Source: Sphingomonadales bacterium (GTDB lineage: Bacteria > Pseudomonadota > Alphaproteobacteria > Sphingomonadales > Sphingomonadaceae). From it: a DNA stretch of 64,000 nucleotides. Shown here piece after piece: positions 9,744 through 18,740 of the stretch. The notes beneath the pieces were generated by a model, which was not told the DNA's origin, made no database searches, and saw nothing but the letters and a program-made list of their open reading frames with translations. A program made the translations under genes and the position numbers. The stretch spans positions 1 through 64,000 of the forward strand of contig SBGG01000025.1 in assembly GCA_006226685.1 (NCBI GenBank), in the 5' to 3' direction. How positions within the stretch are numbered: position 1 is the first letter of the stretch; every line of letters starts with the position of its first letter.

Positions 9744-10093
9744 CCATATTGAATGACCTGATATTGCCCGCCGGTTTCGAGGATCTGGCACCGGTGGCCG
9801 CGCGCTGGGCAAGGCCGACCGAAAATGAACGCAACGCCTTGCGCTTTGAGGCAGGCGCGGCCGATTTCGCTGCCTTTCGTGATGCGATGGCGCCACGTCT
9901 GGAGGCGTTGCTCGATTATCTGAAGGATTGTCCGCCCAACCCGGAAGAACCGGCGCAGCGTAATGCGCTGATGCTGGCCTGCGCTTATGCCGAGGCCGCG
10001 CCGCATCATGAACTTTATGGCGGCAGTGCGGAGGTGCCGTTCAGTTTCGATGCGCGGCGCTTCGTGCCCGATCACGGCAATGATCCACTATAG
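9740..10093 (+). CDS. small conserved protein paired with Rieske alpha subunit (module C)
   Basis: Third paralogue; 4-bp overlap with alpha stop. Confidence 0.75.
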   Translation: MTILNDLILPAGFEDLAPVAARWARPTENERNALRFEAGAADFAAFRDAMAPRLEALLDYLKDCPPNPEEPAQRNALMLACAYAEAAPHHELYGGSAEVPFSFDARRFVPDHGNDPL

Positions 10094-10308
10094 GTCCTGA
10101 CGTTAAGGAAGAGCACCGGTCCGCCCCGAGGAAGGGCGGATCGGACCTTAGGGCGGATCGACATTCCGCCCTGACGGTCTGCAAATGGCAGCTTTCCGCA
10201 CTTCCGATGCTCACGTACCTTTAGTACGCTGCGCTCCGGGGCGCGAAAATCCGCCATTTCCGCCACGTCATCATCTGAATGTCGATCGGCCCTAGGGTCA
10301 GGACCCTA
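10091..10308. repeat. palindromic MITE/REP-like element between convergent genes
   Basis: Outer inverted ends TAGGTCCTGAC / GTCAGGACCCTA; inner inverted GGGCGGATCGACATTC / GAATGTCGATCGGCCC. Confidence 0.55.
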
Positions 10309-11088
10309 ACGGCTCAGGAAGCCGGACACCGCCGTCGCGAAAGCATCGGGCAATTCCACATTGGAGAGATGCGCGGCCTTCAGCATCACCAGTTCCGCGC
10401 CGTCGATCGCCGCGGCAAGCGTTTCGCTGTGCGGGGGCGGGGTGGCCGGATCCTCGCTTCCGCCGATCACCAGCGTCGGCGTGGTGATGAGCGTGACCAT
10501 GCGGCGCATGTCCATGTCGCGGATCGCGGCGCAGCATCCGGCATAGCCCGCAGGGCTGGTCGCTTGCAGCATCGCGCCGATCGGCGCGATGGCGTCGGTT
10601 GCGGTGGCGGCGAATGCGGGCGTGAACCAGCGTTCGACCGACGCCTGCGCCAGCGGGGCCATGCCCTTGTCGAGCACGGCCGTTACCCGCGCGTCCCAGG
10701 CCGATGGCGGTCCCATGAAGCTGGAGGTGTTGGCCAGCACCATCCGGCGCAGACGGGATGCTTCTCTGATGCCGAGCCATTGCCCGGTCATGCCGCCCAG
10801 CGACAGGCCGCAGAAATCGACCTTTTCGATCATGAGCGCATCGAGCAACTCGATCACGTCGCGGCCCAGCCTGTCCATCGAATAGGCCCCGGCCGGGGCA
10901 TCGGACGCGCCATGGCCGCGCTGGTCATAGCGCAGCACGCGGAAATATTGCGTCCACGCCGCCATTTGCGGCGCCCACATGCCCATATCGGTGCCGAGCG
11001 AGTTGGAGAGGAGGAGAACCGGCGCGCCTTCCGGCCCGTCGAAGCGGCAGGCGATGCGGCATCCGTCTCCGGTGGTGATATAGTCCAT
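10306..11088 (-). CDS. pcaD: 3-oxoadipate enol-lactonase
   Basis: alpha/beta hydrolase (SNSLGTDMGMW, GLSLGGMTGQW) in a cat/pca operon. Confidence 0.85.
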   Translation of the reverse strand: MDYITTGDGCRIACRFDGPEGAPVLLLSNSLGTDMGMWAPQMAAWTQYFRVLRYDQRGHGASDAPAGAYSMDRLGRDVIELLDALMIEKVDFCGLSLGGMTGQWLGIREASRLRRMVLANTSSFMGPPSAWDARVTAVLDKGMAPLAQASVERWFTPAFAATATDAIAPIGAMLQATSPAGYAGCCAAIRDMDMRRMVTLITTPTLVIGGSEDPATPPPHSETLAAAIDGAELVMLKAAHLSNVELPDAFATAVSGFLSR

Positions 11089-11093
11089 GATCC

Positions 11094-12296
11094 TCAGACC
11101 CTTTCCACGGCGACCGCTAGCCCCTGACCCACGCCGATGCACAGCATCGCGAGGCCGAGCGTGCCGCCCGATTTTTCAAGCTGATGCACCAGCGTCATCA
11201 GGATGCGAGCGCCCGACATGCCGAGGGGGTGCCCCAGCGCGATCGCGCCGCCATTGGGGTTCACACGCGCATCGTCATCCGCGATACCGAGCCCCCGTAG
11301 AACCGCCAGCCCCTGCGAGGCGAAGGCCTCGTTAAGCTCGATCGCGTCAAAACGGTCGATGGTCAGGCCGAGCCGGGCCATCAGCTTCCGGCTTGCCGGG
11401 ACCGGGCCGATGCCCATGATACGCGGCGGCACGCCCGCACTGGCCATGCCGAGGATGCGCGCGCGCGGGGTGAGGCCATGGCGACCGATCGCCGCTTCAC
11501 TGGCAAGGATCATCGCCGCTGCGCCGTCATTGACGCCCGATGCGTTGCCAGCGGTCACCGTGCCGTTCGGCCGGACAATGGGTTTCAGCTTCGTCAGCGT
11601 TGCGATACTGGTATCGGGGCGGGTGTGTTCGTCGGTATCGACCCGCGTTTCCCGTCCCTTGCGATCGGTGAGGACAACCGGCGTGATTTCCTCCGCGAAA
11701 TAGCCGGAGGCCTGCGCGATTGCTGCCTTTTGCTGGCTGCGCAGCGCGAAACTGTCCTGATCCTCGCGGGAAATGCCGAAGTCGGTCGCGACATTCTCGC
11801 CCGTTTCCGGCATTGAATCGACGCCGTAGAGCGCTTTCATCTTCGGGTTGACGAAGCGCCAGCCAATGGTGGTGTCGTAAACCGCGTTGCTGCGGGAAAA
11901 GGCGCTTTCCGCCTTGGGCATGACGAAGGGCGCGCGGGACATGGATTCGACCCCGCCCGCGATCATCAGGTCGGTATCGCCTGAACGGATGGCGCGGGCC
12001 GCCGTGCCCACCGCGTCGAGTCCCGAAGCGCATAACCGGTTCACGGTCGATCCGCCGACGCTGTCCGGCAGGCCCGCGAGCAGGGCCGCCATCCGCGCGA
12101 CATTGCGATTATCCTCACCCGCCTGATTGGCGCTGCCTAATATCACATCATCAATGGCGGCGGGATCGATGCCGCTGCGCCCGATCAGCGCGCTGATCGG
12201 GATCGCGGCCAGATCGTCGGCGCGGACCGGGGCCAGCGCGCCGCCATAGCGGCCAATGGGAGTGCGCACCGCGTCGCACAGAAACGCCTCGCTCAT
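11094..12296 (-). CDS. pcaF: 3-oxoadipyl-CoA / acetyl-CoA thiolase
   Basis: [21 protein letters not shown]..., [24 protein letters not shown]. Confidence 0.9.
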   Translation of the reverse strand: MSEAFLCDAVRTPIGRYGGALAPVRADDLAAIPISALIGRSGIDPAAIDDVILGSANQAGEDNRNVARMAALLAGLPDSVGGSTVNRLCASGLDAVGTAARAIRSGDTDLMIAGGVESMSRAPFVMPKAESAFSRSNAVYDTTIGWRFVNPKMKALYGVDSMPETGENVATDFGISREDQDSFALRSQQKAAIAQASGYFAEEITPVVLTDRKGRETRVDTDEHTRPDTSIATLTKLKPIVRPNGTVTAGNASGVNDGAAAMILASEAAIGRHGLTPRARILGMASAGVPPRIMGIGPVPASRKLMARLGLTIDRFDAIELNEAFASQGLAVLRGLGIADDDARVNPNGGAIALGHPLGMSGARILMTLVHQLEKSGGTLGLAMLCIGVGQGLAVAVERV

Positions 12297-12949
12297 GCCG
12301 TGACCTGTACGGTGCTGATGTCGAGTGGTGCGCCGGTTTTGGCGACGACTTCCTCGATCCCGATGCCGGGTGCGGTTTCGACCAGCGTCAGGCCGCCCTT
12401 CTTCCGGTCGACGGCGATTACGGCGATGTCGGTGATGATGAGGTCGACCACCGCCTTCCCGGTCAGGGGCAGGGTGCACTGCTCCAATATCTTGGATGTC
12501 CCGTTCTTCGAGACATGATCCATCACGACGACGATGCGCTTCACTCCGGCGACAAGGTCCATCGCGCCGCCCATGCCCTTCACCATCTTGCCGGGGATGG
12601 TCCAGTTGGCGAGGTCGCCATTGGCGGCCACCTCCATCGCGCCGAGCACCGCCATGTCGATATGGCCGCCCCGGATCATCGCGAAACTGTCGGCGGACGA
12701 GAAGAAGCTGGAGGTGGGCAGGGCGGTGACGGTCTGCTTGCCCGCATTGATAAGGTCGGGGTCGGCCTCGCCCTCATAGGGGAAGGGGCCGATGCCCAGC
12801 ATCCCGTTCTCGCTCTGCAAAGTCACGGTGATGCCTTCGGGCACATGATTGGCGACCAGGGTCGGTATGCCGATGCCGAGGTTCACATAATAGCCGTCGC
12901 GCAGTTCCTTCGCGGCGCGCGCCGCCATTTCGTCGCGGGTCCAGCTCAT
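12293..12949 (-). CDS. pcaJ: 3-oxoacid CoA-transferase subunit B
   Basis: [35 protein letters not shown]..., SENGMLG. Confidence 0.9.
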   Translation of the reverse strand: MSWTRDEMAARAAKELRDGYYVNLGIGIPTLVANHVPEGITVTLQSENGMLGIGPFPYEGEADPDLINAGKQTVTALPTSSFFSSADSFAMIRGGHIDMAVLGAMEVAANGDLANWTIPGKMVKGMGGAMDLVAGVKRIVVVMDHVSKNGTSKILEQCTLPLTGKAVVDLIITDIAVIAVDRKKGGLTLVETAPGIGIEEVVAKTGAPLDISTVQVTA

Positions 12950-13659
12950 GCGGAGGCCTCCTCATGCGGGCGGGTGGTCAGCTTTTCGATCCGTTTCTCG
13001 TTGATCGTGGAAAGCACGATGCGATCGACATAGATGCCGGGTGTATGGATGCAGTCCGGGTCGAACGTGCCCTCCGGCACGATTTCCTCGACCTCCACGA
13101 CCGTGACCTTGCCCGCGGTTGCCATATTGGGGTTGAAGTTGCGGGCTGTGCGGCGGAACATCAGGTTCCCGGCCGGATCGGCGCGCCAGGCCTTGATGAT
13201 GGAAAGGTCGGCGCGCAGCCAGCTTTCGCGCACATATTCCTCGCCTTCGAATATCTCGACCGGTTTGCCTTCGGCCACGACCGTGCCGACGCCGGTCTTC
13301 GTGTAGAAGGCGGGTATTCCCGCGCCGCCCGCGCGGATACGCTCGGCCAGTGTCCCCTGCGGGGTCAGTTCCAGTTCCAGTTCCCCGGAGAGATACTGGC
13401 TCTCGAACAACTTATTCTCTCCCACATAGGAAGAGATCATTTTCTTCACCTGCCGGCTTTCCAGCAACATCCAGAGGCCGAAACCATCGGCCCCCGCATT
13501 GTTGGAAATGACGGTCAGGTCTTTTACGCCCGATGCCCGGATTTCGGGGATCAGGCTTTCGGGATTACCCGAAAGCCCGAAACCGCCCGACATGATCGTC
13601 ATGCCGTCGAACAGCAATCCTTCCAGTGCGACCCGGGGGCTGTCATAGATTTTCTGCAT
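12946..13659 (-). CDS. pcaI: 3-oxoacid CoA-transferase subunit A
   Basis: [24 protein letters not shown]...; overlaps pcaJ by 4 bp. Confidence 0.9.
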   Translation of the reverse strand: MQKIYDSPRVALEGLLFDGMTIMSGGFGLSGNPESLIPEIRASGVKDLTVISNNAGADGFGLWMLLESRQVKKMISSYVGENKLFESQYLSGELELELTPQGTLAERIRAGGAGIPAFYTKTGVGTVVAEGKPVEIFEGEEYVRESWLRADLSIIKAWRADPAGNLMFRRTARNFNPNMATAGKVTVVEVEEIVPEGTFDPDCIHTPGIYVDRIVLSTINEKRIEKLTTRPHEEASA

Positions 13660-13685
13660 GTCGGGCGTGGGCTCCTTGTGGCTGG

Positions 13686-14576
13686 TCAGGCGGCGGTGCG
13701 GGCGCGTGCCGAGAAATGTTCGTCATCTTCTTCATCCGCTTTCTGCAGGACAAAGTCGAAGGCGATATAGGCGGTATCTCCCTGCCGGTTGGGAACGGGG
13801 AGCAGGCCTTCGCGCGTGCCGAAGGCAAAGTCGTCGGTCGCGAACGGATCGTCGCCGAAGTTGATCTGCGTCGTCAACGTGCGATAGCCCGGTGCTTCGA
13901 CGAAGAAATGGACATGGGCGGGGCGATTGCCATGGCGGCCGACCGCATGCATCAGCTTTTCCGTCGCGCCGCCGGGGGGCACCGCATAGCCGTTCGGCAT
14001 CTTCGAATGGAAGGCGTAGCGGCCATCGTCGCCGATGCGGATGCGGCGGCGGTTGTTGAACGGGGTCTGTTCCCCGGTCGGATCGAAATGCGAATAGAAG
14101 CCCTTGGAATTGGCGTGCCATACATGCAGCAGCGCACCCTTTACCGGTTCGCCGTCCATGCCCGTGATTGCGCCGGACATGTAGAGCGTGTCGGTGTCGT
14201 CGGCGTCGGCGGAGAGGTTGACGTCGCCCTCGACGATCGGCGCACCCTCGACATAGAGCGGGCCTTCGATGGTGCGGGGGGTGCCGCCGCTGCGACCGGC
14301 TTCGGCATCCTTGGCGTCCATGTACAGATCCATGAAATGTTCAAGGCCGATACCGGGCACGATCAGGCCAAATTCGCCAACGCCTTCCTGAAGATATTTG
14401 ACCGCCTGCCAGAACTCGCTTTCACTGACATCATATTTGACGATCACGTTCATCGAGGCTTCGACAAGGTCGCGCAGTATATGTTTCAGGCGGTCATCCC
14501 CGCCTTCGACCGTCATGCCGCTGGCCCGGTCGAGCAGTTGCTGAACGGGGGGGCTCTTTACGAAATCTTGGTTCAT
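13686..14576 (-). CDS. catA: catechol 1,2-dioxygenase (intradiol)
   Basis: Intradiol dioxygenase fold (GPLYVEGAP..., LLHVWHANSKGFYSHFDPTGEQTPFNNRRRI, RPAHVHFFVEAPGY). Confidence 0.93.
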   Translation of the reverse strand: MNQDFVKSPPVQQLLDRASGMTVEGGDDRLKHILRDLVEASMNVIVKYDVSESEFWQAVKYLQEGVGEFGLIVPGIGLEHFMDLYMDAKDAEAGRSGGTPRTIEGPLYVEGAPIVEGDVNLSADADDTDTLYMSGAITGMDGEPVKGALLHVWHANSKGFYSHFDPTGEQTPFNNRRRIRIGDDGRYAFHSKMPNGYAVPPGGATEKLMHAVGRHGNRPAHVHFFVEAPGYRTLTTQINFGDDPFATDDFAFGTREGLLPVPNRQGDTAYIAFDFVLQKADEEDDEHFSARARTAA

Positions 14577-14612
14577 GTGGCTCTCCTGATAAACTTATGT
14601 GGTGCGCGCGCC

Positions 14613-14903
14613 TCAGCTGTCGTCGTCGCGTACCGAGGATGGGTGACGGCACAGCGCCGTCACGCGAATGTCCATGAAGGGATAAAGCGGCAGGCCGGTC
14701 AGAATGTCATGCAGTTCCGCGTTGCTCTCAACGTCGAAGATGCTGATATTGCTGTACTGGCCGACCGTCCGCCAGATGTGGCGCCATTTGCCGGAGCGTT
14801 GCAGGTCCTGCGAATAGGCTTTTTCCGTGGCCTTCAGCGCCTCGAACCGCTCCTTGTCATAATCGAGGGGGACATTCACATCCATTTCGACTTTGAACAA
14901 CAT
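14613..14903 (-). CDS. catC: muconolactone delta-isomerase
   Basis: MLFKVEMDVNVPLDYDKERFEALKATEKAYSQDLQRSGKWRHIWRTVGQYSNISIFDVESNAELHDILTGLPLYPFMDI. Confidence 0.95.
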   Translation of the reverse strand: MLFKVEMDVNVPLDYDKERFEALKATEKAYSQDLQRSGKWRHIWRTVGQYSNISIFDVESNAELHDILTGLPLYPFMDIRVTALCRHPSSVRDDDS

Positions 14904-14917
14904 GGGATCGATACCTT

Positions 14918-16066
14918 TCAGGCGGCAGGAAGGGAGATGGTGGAGCGGCTTGCGTCGCGACGGTGGAACTGAACCCGGTCTTCGTCCAGCGCGATGCCCA
15001 GCCCCGGCCCATCGGGCACGGCGAGCGAGAAATCGGAATAGTCGAGCGGGGTCGCCAATATTTCCTCGGTCAGGAGCAGGGGGCCGAACAGCTCCGTGCC
15101 GAAGGAAAGGGCGGGGAAGGTGGCAAAGACATGGGCCGATGCGATGGTGCCGATCCCGGCCTCCAGCATTGTGCCGCCATAAAGGGCAATACCTGCCGCA
15201 TCGGCAATCGCCTGCACCTGCCGGGCGGCGAACAGGCCGCCCGATTGTTCGATCTTTACTGCAAACACATTGGCCGCGGCCTGGGTGGCATAGTCATAGG
15301 CCGATGCAGGACCGGTCAGTGCTTCGTCGGCCATGATCGGGATGGCGGAGCAGGCGGACAGCCGTGCCATGCCCGCCCGGTTCTGCTTCGTGATCGGTTG
15401 CTCGACAAGATCGCATCCGGCATCGGCCAGCATGGCGACGCCCTGTTTTGCGGTGGGTTCGTCCCATGCCATGTTGACATCGACCCGCACCGATGCCCGA
15501 TCGCCCAGCGCCCGCTTGATCGCGGCGACATGGGCGACGTCATCTTTCAGCGGCCGCTTGCCGATCTTCAGTTTGAAGACATTGTGGCGGCGTTCGGCGA
15601 TCATCCGCTCGGCTTCCTCTATGTCGAGGGCGGTGTTGCCGCTGGCCAGCGTCCACAATACCGGCAGCCGGTCACGTACGCGACCGCCGATCAGCTCGCT
15701 CACCGGCAGTCCGGTCCGCTTGCCCTGCGCATCGAGCAGCGCGGTTTCGACCGCGCATTTGGCGAAATGATTGCCGACGATATGCTGCGACAGCAGCGCC
15801 ATGGCGGCGGCGGGGCGGGTCGCGGTGCAGCTTTTCAGGATCGGCGCGAAATAGGTGTCGATGGCGAGCTTGATGCCTTCCGGGCTTTCCGGCCCATAGG
15901 CGAGGCCGCCGATGGTGGTCGCTTCACCGATGCCGACGATACCATCGGAGCAATATAGGCGGACGAGGCAAACGGCCTGGCTGCGCATGGTCGCCATGGC
16001 GAGAACATGCGGTCGAATCGTGGGAATATCGACCAGAACGGTTTCAATTTGTTCGATTTTGACCAT
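14918..16066 (-). CDS. catB: muconate cycloisomerase
   Basis: MVKIEQIETVLVDIPTIRPHVLAMATM..., enolase-superfamily KLKIGKRP and ADEALTGPASA. Confidence 0.93.
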   Translation of the reverse strand: MVKIEQIETVLVDIPTIRPHVLAMATMRSQAVCLVRLYCSDGIVGIGEATTIGGLAYGPESPEGIKLAIDTYFAPILKSCTATRPAAAMALLSQHIVGNHFAKCAVETALLDAQGKRTGLPVSELIGGRVRDRLPVLWTLASGNTALDIEEAERMIAERRHNVFKLKIGKRPLKDDVAHVAAIKRALGDRASVRVDVNMAWDEPTAKQGVAMLADAGCDLVEQPITKQNRAGMARLSACSAIPIMADEALTGPASAYDYATQAAANVFAVKIEQSGGLFAARQVQAIADAAGIALYGGTMLEAGIGTIASAHVFATFPALSFGTELFGPLLLTEEILATPLDYSDFSLAVPDGPGLGIALDEDRVQFHRRDASRSTISLPAA

Positions 16067-16142
16067 TTCGCATCCTCAGCCTCGTTGAGGAAGGCATAAC
16101 GCTGCGGAAACGGAAACGGAAAGACTGTCTTGATCCTTTGTT

Positions 16143-16157
16143 ATACCATGTAGGTAT
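16143..16157. promoter_or_regulatory. ATAC-N7-GTAT LysR operator candidate upstream of catB
   Basis: TTATACCATGTAGGTATAA; matches the ATAC-N7-GTAT consensus known for CatM/BenM. Confidence 0.65.
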
Positions 16158-16295
16158 AATTATGGTCTGGCCGCTTTCCCATCCGGTCCGTCTCCCGCCA
16201 AAGGGCGCGCGCTTTTTCACTCCGGTCATCCTTCCGACCGGCCGGATCGCAGGAGAGGGGGCGGCCTCTCGCTGCGATGCCGGCCGATCATCGGT

Positions 16296-17078
16296 TCAGA
16301 ATCCGTCTTTCATCAGGCGCAGGGAAGCGAAACATTCGGCCTCCACCCCTTTATTCTCCCGTTGCGCTGCCAGAGGCAGGGAGAGGAACGGATTGGTCCG
16401 GCGTTCCAGCCCGATCGTGCTCGGCACGGTCGGCTTTCCGCGACCATGGTGGAGCCGGATGGCCGCCGCCCGTGCCGACACCTCCTGATCGCCGATGCAG
16501 GCGGCAGCGAAGGCGGCGTTGCCGTCCCCATATTCATGGGCGCAATAGATGCGGGTGTCGTCGGGCAGGGCGACCAGCCGTTCCAGCCCTTTCCATGCCG
16601 TTTCCGCCGTGCCCTCGAACAATCGGCCGCATCCCATTGTGAACAGCGCATCCCCGGTAAAGACCGCGCCCAACCCCGGTACATAATAGCTCAGATGCCC
16701 GGCAGTATGGCCTGCGGTTTCGATCGCCCGGATCGTCAGGCTGCCCAGCAGGATGACGGCGCCGTCGCGGATGGCGATGTCGGTTGTGGGGATCTTGTCG
16801 CGCTCCGCCGCCGGAGCGATAACGCGGGCGCCGGTTACTTCCTTCAGCCAGGCGTTGCCGCCGCAATGATCTTCATGCCAGTGCGTATTGAGGATATAGG
16901 TGAGGTGCCAGCCGCGCTCCTCCAATATCGCCATCAGCGCCGGGGCATCGGGCGTGTCGATGGCGACGGCGCGGCCCATGAGCGGATCCGCCAGCAGATA
17001 CCCGTAATTATTCTGCCGGCACGGAAACTGGACGATCTCGCCATAGGGCGGCTGATCGGGGCGTGTCCCGGCGCTCAT
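16296..17078 (-). CDS. gloB: hydroxyacylglutathione hydrolase (glyoxalase II)
   Basis: Metallo-beta-lactamase fold with THWHEDHCGGN, ETAGHTAGHLSYY, FTGDALFTMGCGRLFEGT, YCAHEY. Confidence 0.9.
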   Translation of the reverse strand: MSAGTRPDQPPYGEIVQFPCRQNNYGYLLADPLMGRAVAIDTPDAPALMAILEERGWHLTYILNTHWHEDHCGGNAWLKEVTGARVIAPAAERDKIPTTDIAIRDGAVILLGSLTIRAIETAGHTAGHLSYYVPGLGAVFTGDALFTMGCGRLFEGTAETAWKGLERLVALPDDTRIYCAHEYGDGNAAFAAACIGDQEVSARAAAIRLHHGRGKPTVPSTIGLERRTNPFLSLPLAAQRENKGVEAECFASLRLMKDGF

Positions 17079-17371
17079 GCCGATGCCCTTGCGTAGACGG
17101 GGTTGTCCTGACCGTGGAGCAGGCCATATTGCAGGGCGATGACCCGCAGGCAGGATGCGAAATTGGGCAGGTCCGCGTCGGACTGGCGCACTTCGTCATG
17201 CAATATGGTGACCAGCCGCCCAAGGCTCTTCCCCTCTGCCTGCGCCATGCGTTCCAATATTTCCCAGAAGCTTTTTTCCAGGCGCACCGACGTCGAATGG
17301 CCGTGGATACGCAATTTGCGCGTGGATGCGTTATAGCTGTCCAGTGATGAGAAACGGAATAATCGACACAT
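17075..17371 (-). CDS. ribbon-helix-helix (RHH_4-like) protein
   Basis: HSTSVRLEKSFWEILERMAQAEGKSLGRLVTILHDE; 4-bp overlap with gloB. Confidence 0.75.
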   Translation of the reverse strand: MCRLFRFSSLDSYNASTRKLRIHGHSTSVRLEKSFWEILERMAQAEGKSLGRLVTILHDEVRQSDADLPNFASCLRVIALQYGLLHGQDNPVYARASA

Positions 17372-17443
17372 GCTCTTCCCCTCCACTCGGGCCGTTGTGC
17401 AGGTTTTTCTGATGCCTCACCGGGCGCCTGCTTCCTTTCGTCA

Positions 17444-17459
17444 ATCAAATTCCGTGCCA
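17444..17459 (-). promoter_or_regulatory. weak sigma54-like promoter upstream of RHH-gloB
   Basis: Minus strand TGGCAC-GGAAT-TTGAT; departs from consensus at -12 (TTGC expected). Confidence 0.35.
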
Positions 17460-17573
17460 GATCATGGGGAGGCCGGAAGATTACCGGATGGGCGGGATCG
17501 TTTCATCCGGTGAAGGCGCAAACAGAGCGCAGGCTGATACAAATCTGTGTCAGCCTGTATCGTGATGATGCAG

Positions 17574-17604
17574 GACGAACCGGGCGGTGACCGCCCGGTT
17601 CGTC
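17574..17604. terminator. perfect 14-bp stem, 3-nt loop, downstream of the metA-like gene
   Basis: GACGAACCGGGCGG-TGA-CCGCCCGGTTCGTC. Confidence 0.6.
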
Positions 17605-17679
17605 AGTTCATGGCCGGAGGGAGAGGGAAGTCATACCTTCCCGGCCATGGTGGACGGAATTGGAAAACATCGGGCGTCG

Positions 17680-18570
17680 TCAGAAAACATAGAGTCCCCG
17701 AAGCAGGAAGCCCACATCCTGACGGAAGCCGCCCTTGACGTTGAACTGATGGTTCAGTTCGCCCATCAACTGAAATTTCGGTGCGACGAATTTGGAGGCG
17801 ACCAGGCGCGCTTCGTCGAAATGGGTTCGTGTGCCGTTGTCTATGCGGTCCAGTTTCTGTTTGCCGCCGCGCATCCCCTGATAACCGACCGACAGCATCA
17901 GCCCGTTGGAAAATTTCCGGTTGAGGAAGCCCTGTACCTGCACCGTTTCCGACTGGGTCAGCCTTTGCACGCCGCCTGCTCCGGCCTTGTCATTGTCGCT
18001 GTAGAAAATGACATCGCCAGTGAGATCGATCGACCAGTCCTTGCCGATGCCTTGCGACAAGGCGATCTGGGGGTCCCAGACAAAGCGGTTGCCGCCCAGA
18101 TTGACCGCATCGTGCCGGTTATATTTGCCCGTCGGCAATGTGGTGTAGAGGGTTACGCCGAAATAGGTTTTCTTTTCGGCATCGTTGATGGGCCAGACGG
18201 CCGCCGCAACGATCGTATCGCCCAGACCGGAACTGGAGTTGAGCTTTGTTCCGCTCACACGGGCATTGTTGATGGAGCCGAACGGCTGAAGCACTTCGAC
18301 AAGGGCGAGCGTATTGCCGATGTTGAAATAATGGGCCAGACGCGCAATGCCCAGCTCCAGCTCCATATTGGTGTCCTTGTCGAGGTCCGGGCCGCTGACA
18401 GGGGAAAGCTTGTCATGGTGCGCATAGATGGCATAGCCCAGCAGCGCCGTTGTCCCGGCGGGGGCCGCCACAAATTCTTCCGGTTCCAGTTCCAGCGCGC
18501 TTGCCGGCCCGGTTACTATGCATGACGCCGCCATGGCGCAGGCCAGAAAAAAACCTCCTCGAAGCATCAT
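17680..18570 (-). CDS. outer-membrane transporter of the Phenol_MetA_deg family
   Basis: Signal peptide, beta-strand-rich sequence, YFGVTLYTTLPTGKYN. Confidence 0.75.
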   Translation of the reverse strand: MMLRGGFFLACAMAASCIVTGPASALELEPEEFVAAPAGTTALLGYAIYAHHDKLSPVSGPDLDKDTNMELELGIARLAHYFNIGNTLALVEVLQPFGSINNARVSGTKLNSSSGLGDTIVAAAVWPINDAEKKTYFGVTLYTTLPTGKYNRHDAVNLGGNRFVWDPQIALSQGIGKDWSIDLTGDVIFYSDNDKAGAGGVQRLTQSETVQVQGFLNRKFSNGLMLSVGYQGMRGGKQKLDRIDNGTRTHFDEARLVASKFVAPKFQLMGELNHQFNVKGGFRQDVGFLLRGLYVF

Positions 18571-18740
18571 AATACTCTCCCATCTTTTTTAAGATTTCGA
18601 ATATTATGATTGTAACTTCGTTGAGTTCACCTTTGTTTTTCCTGTTTATGTCTAATTTTTGCCTTATGTGTTATAATTGAAACAAGGTTACATAATATTA
18701 TGCCGCAATATCTATCTCTAAAATAGAGTGAAGTAACCTG

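Noticed and set aside
10072-10266. 64-aa ORF in the palindromic element
   Set aside because: Lies entirely within the inverted-repeat structure; treated as part of the repeat rather than a gene.
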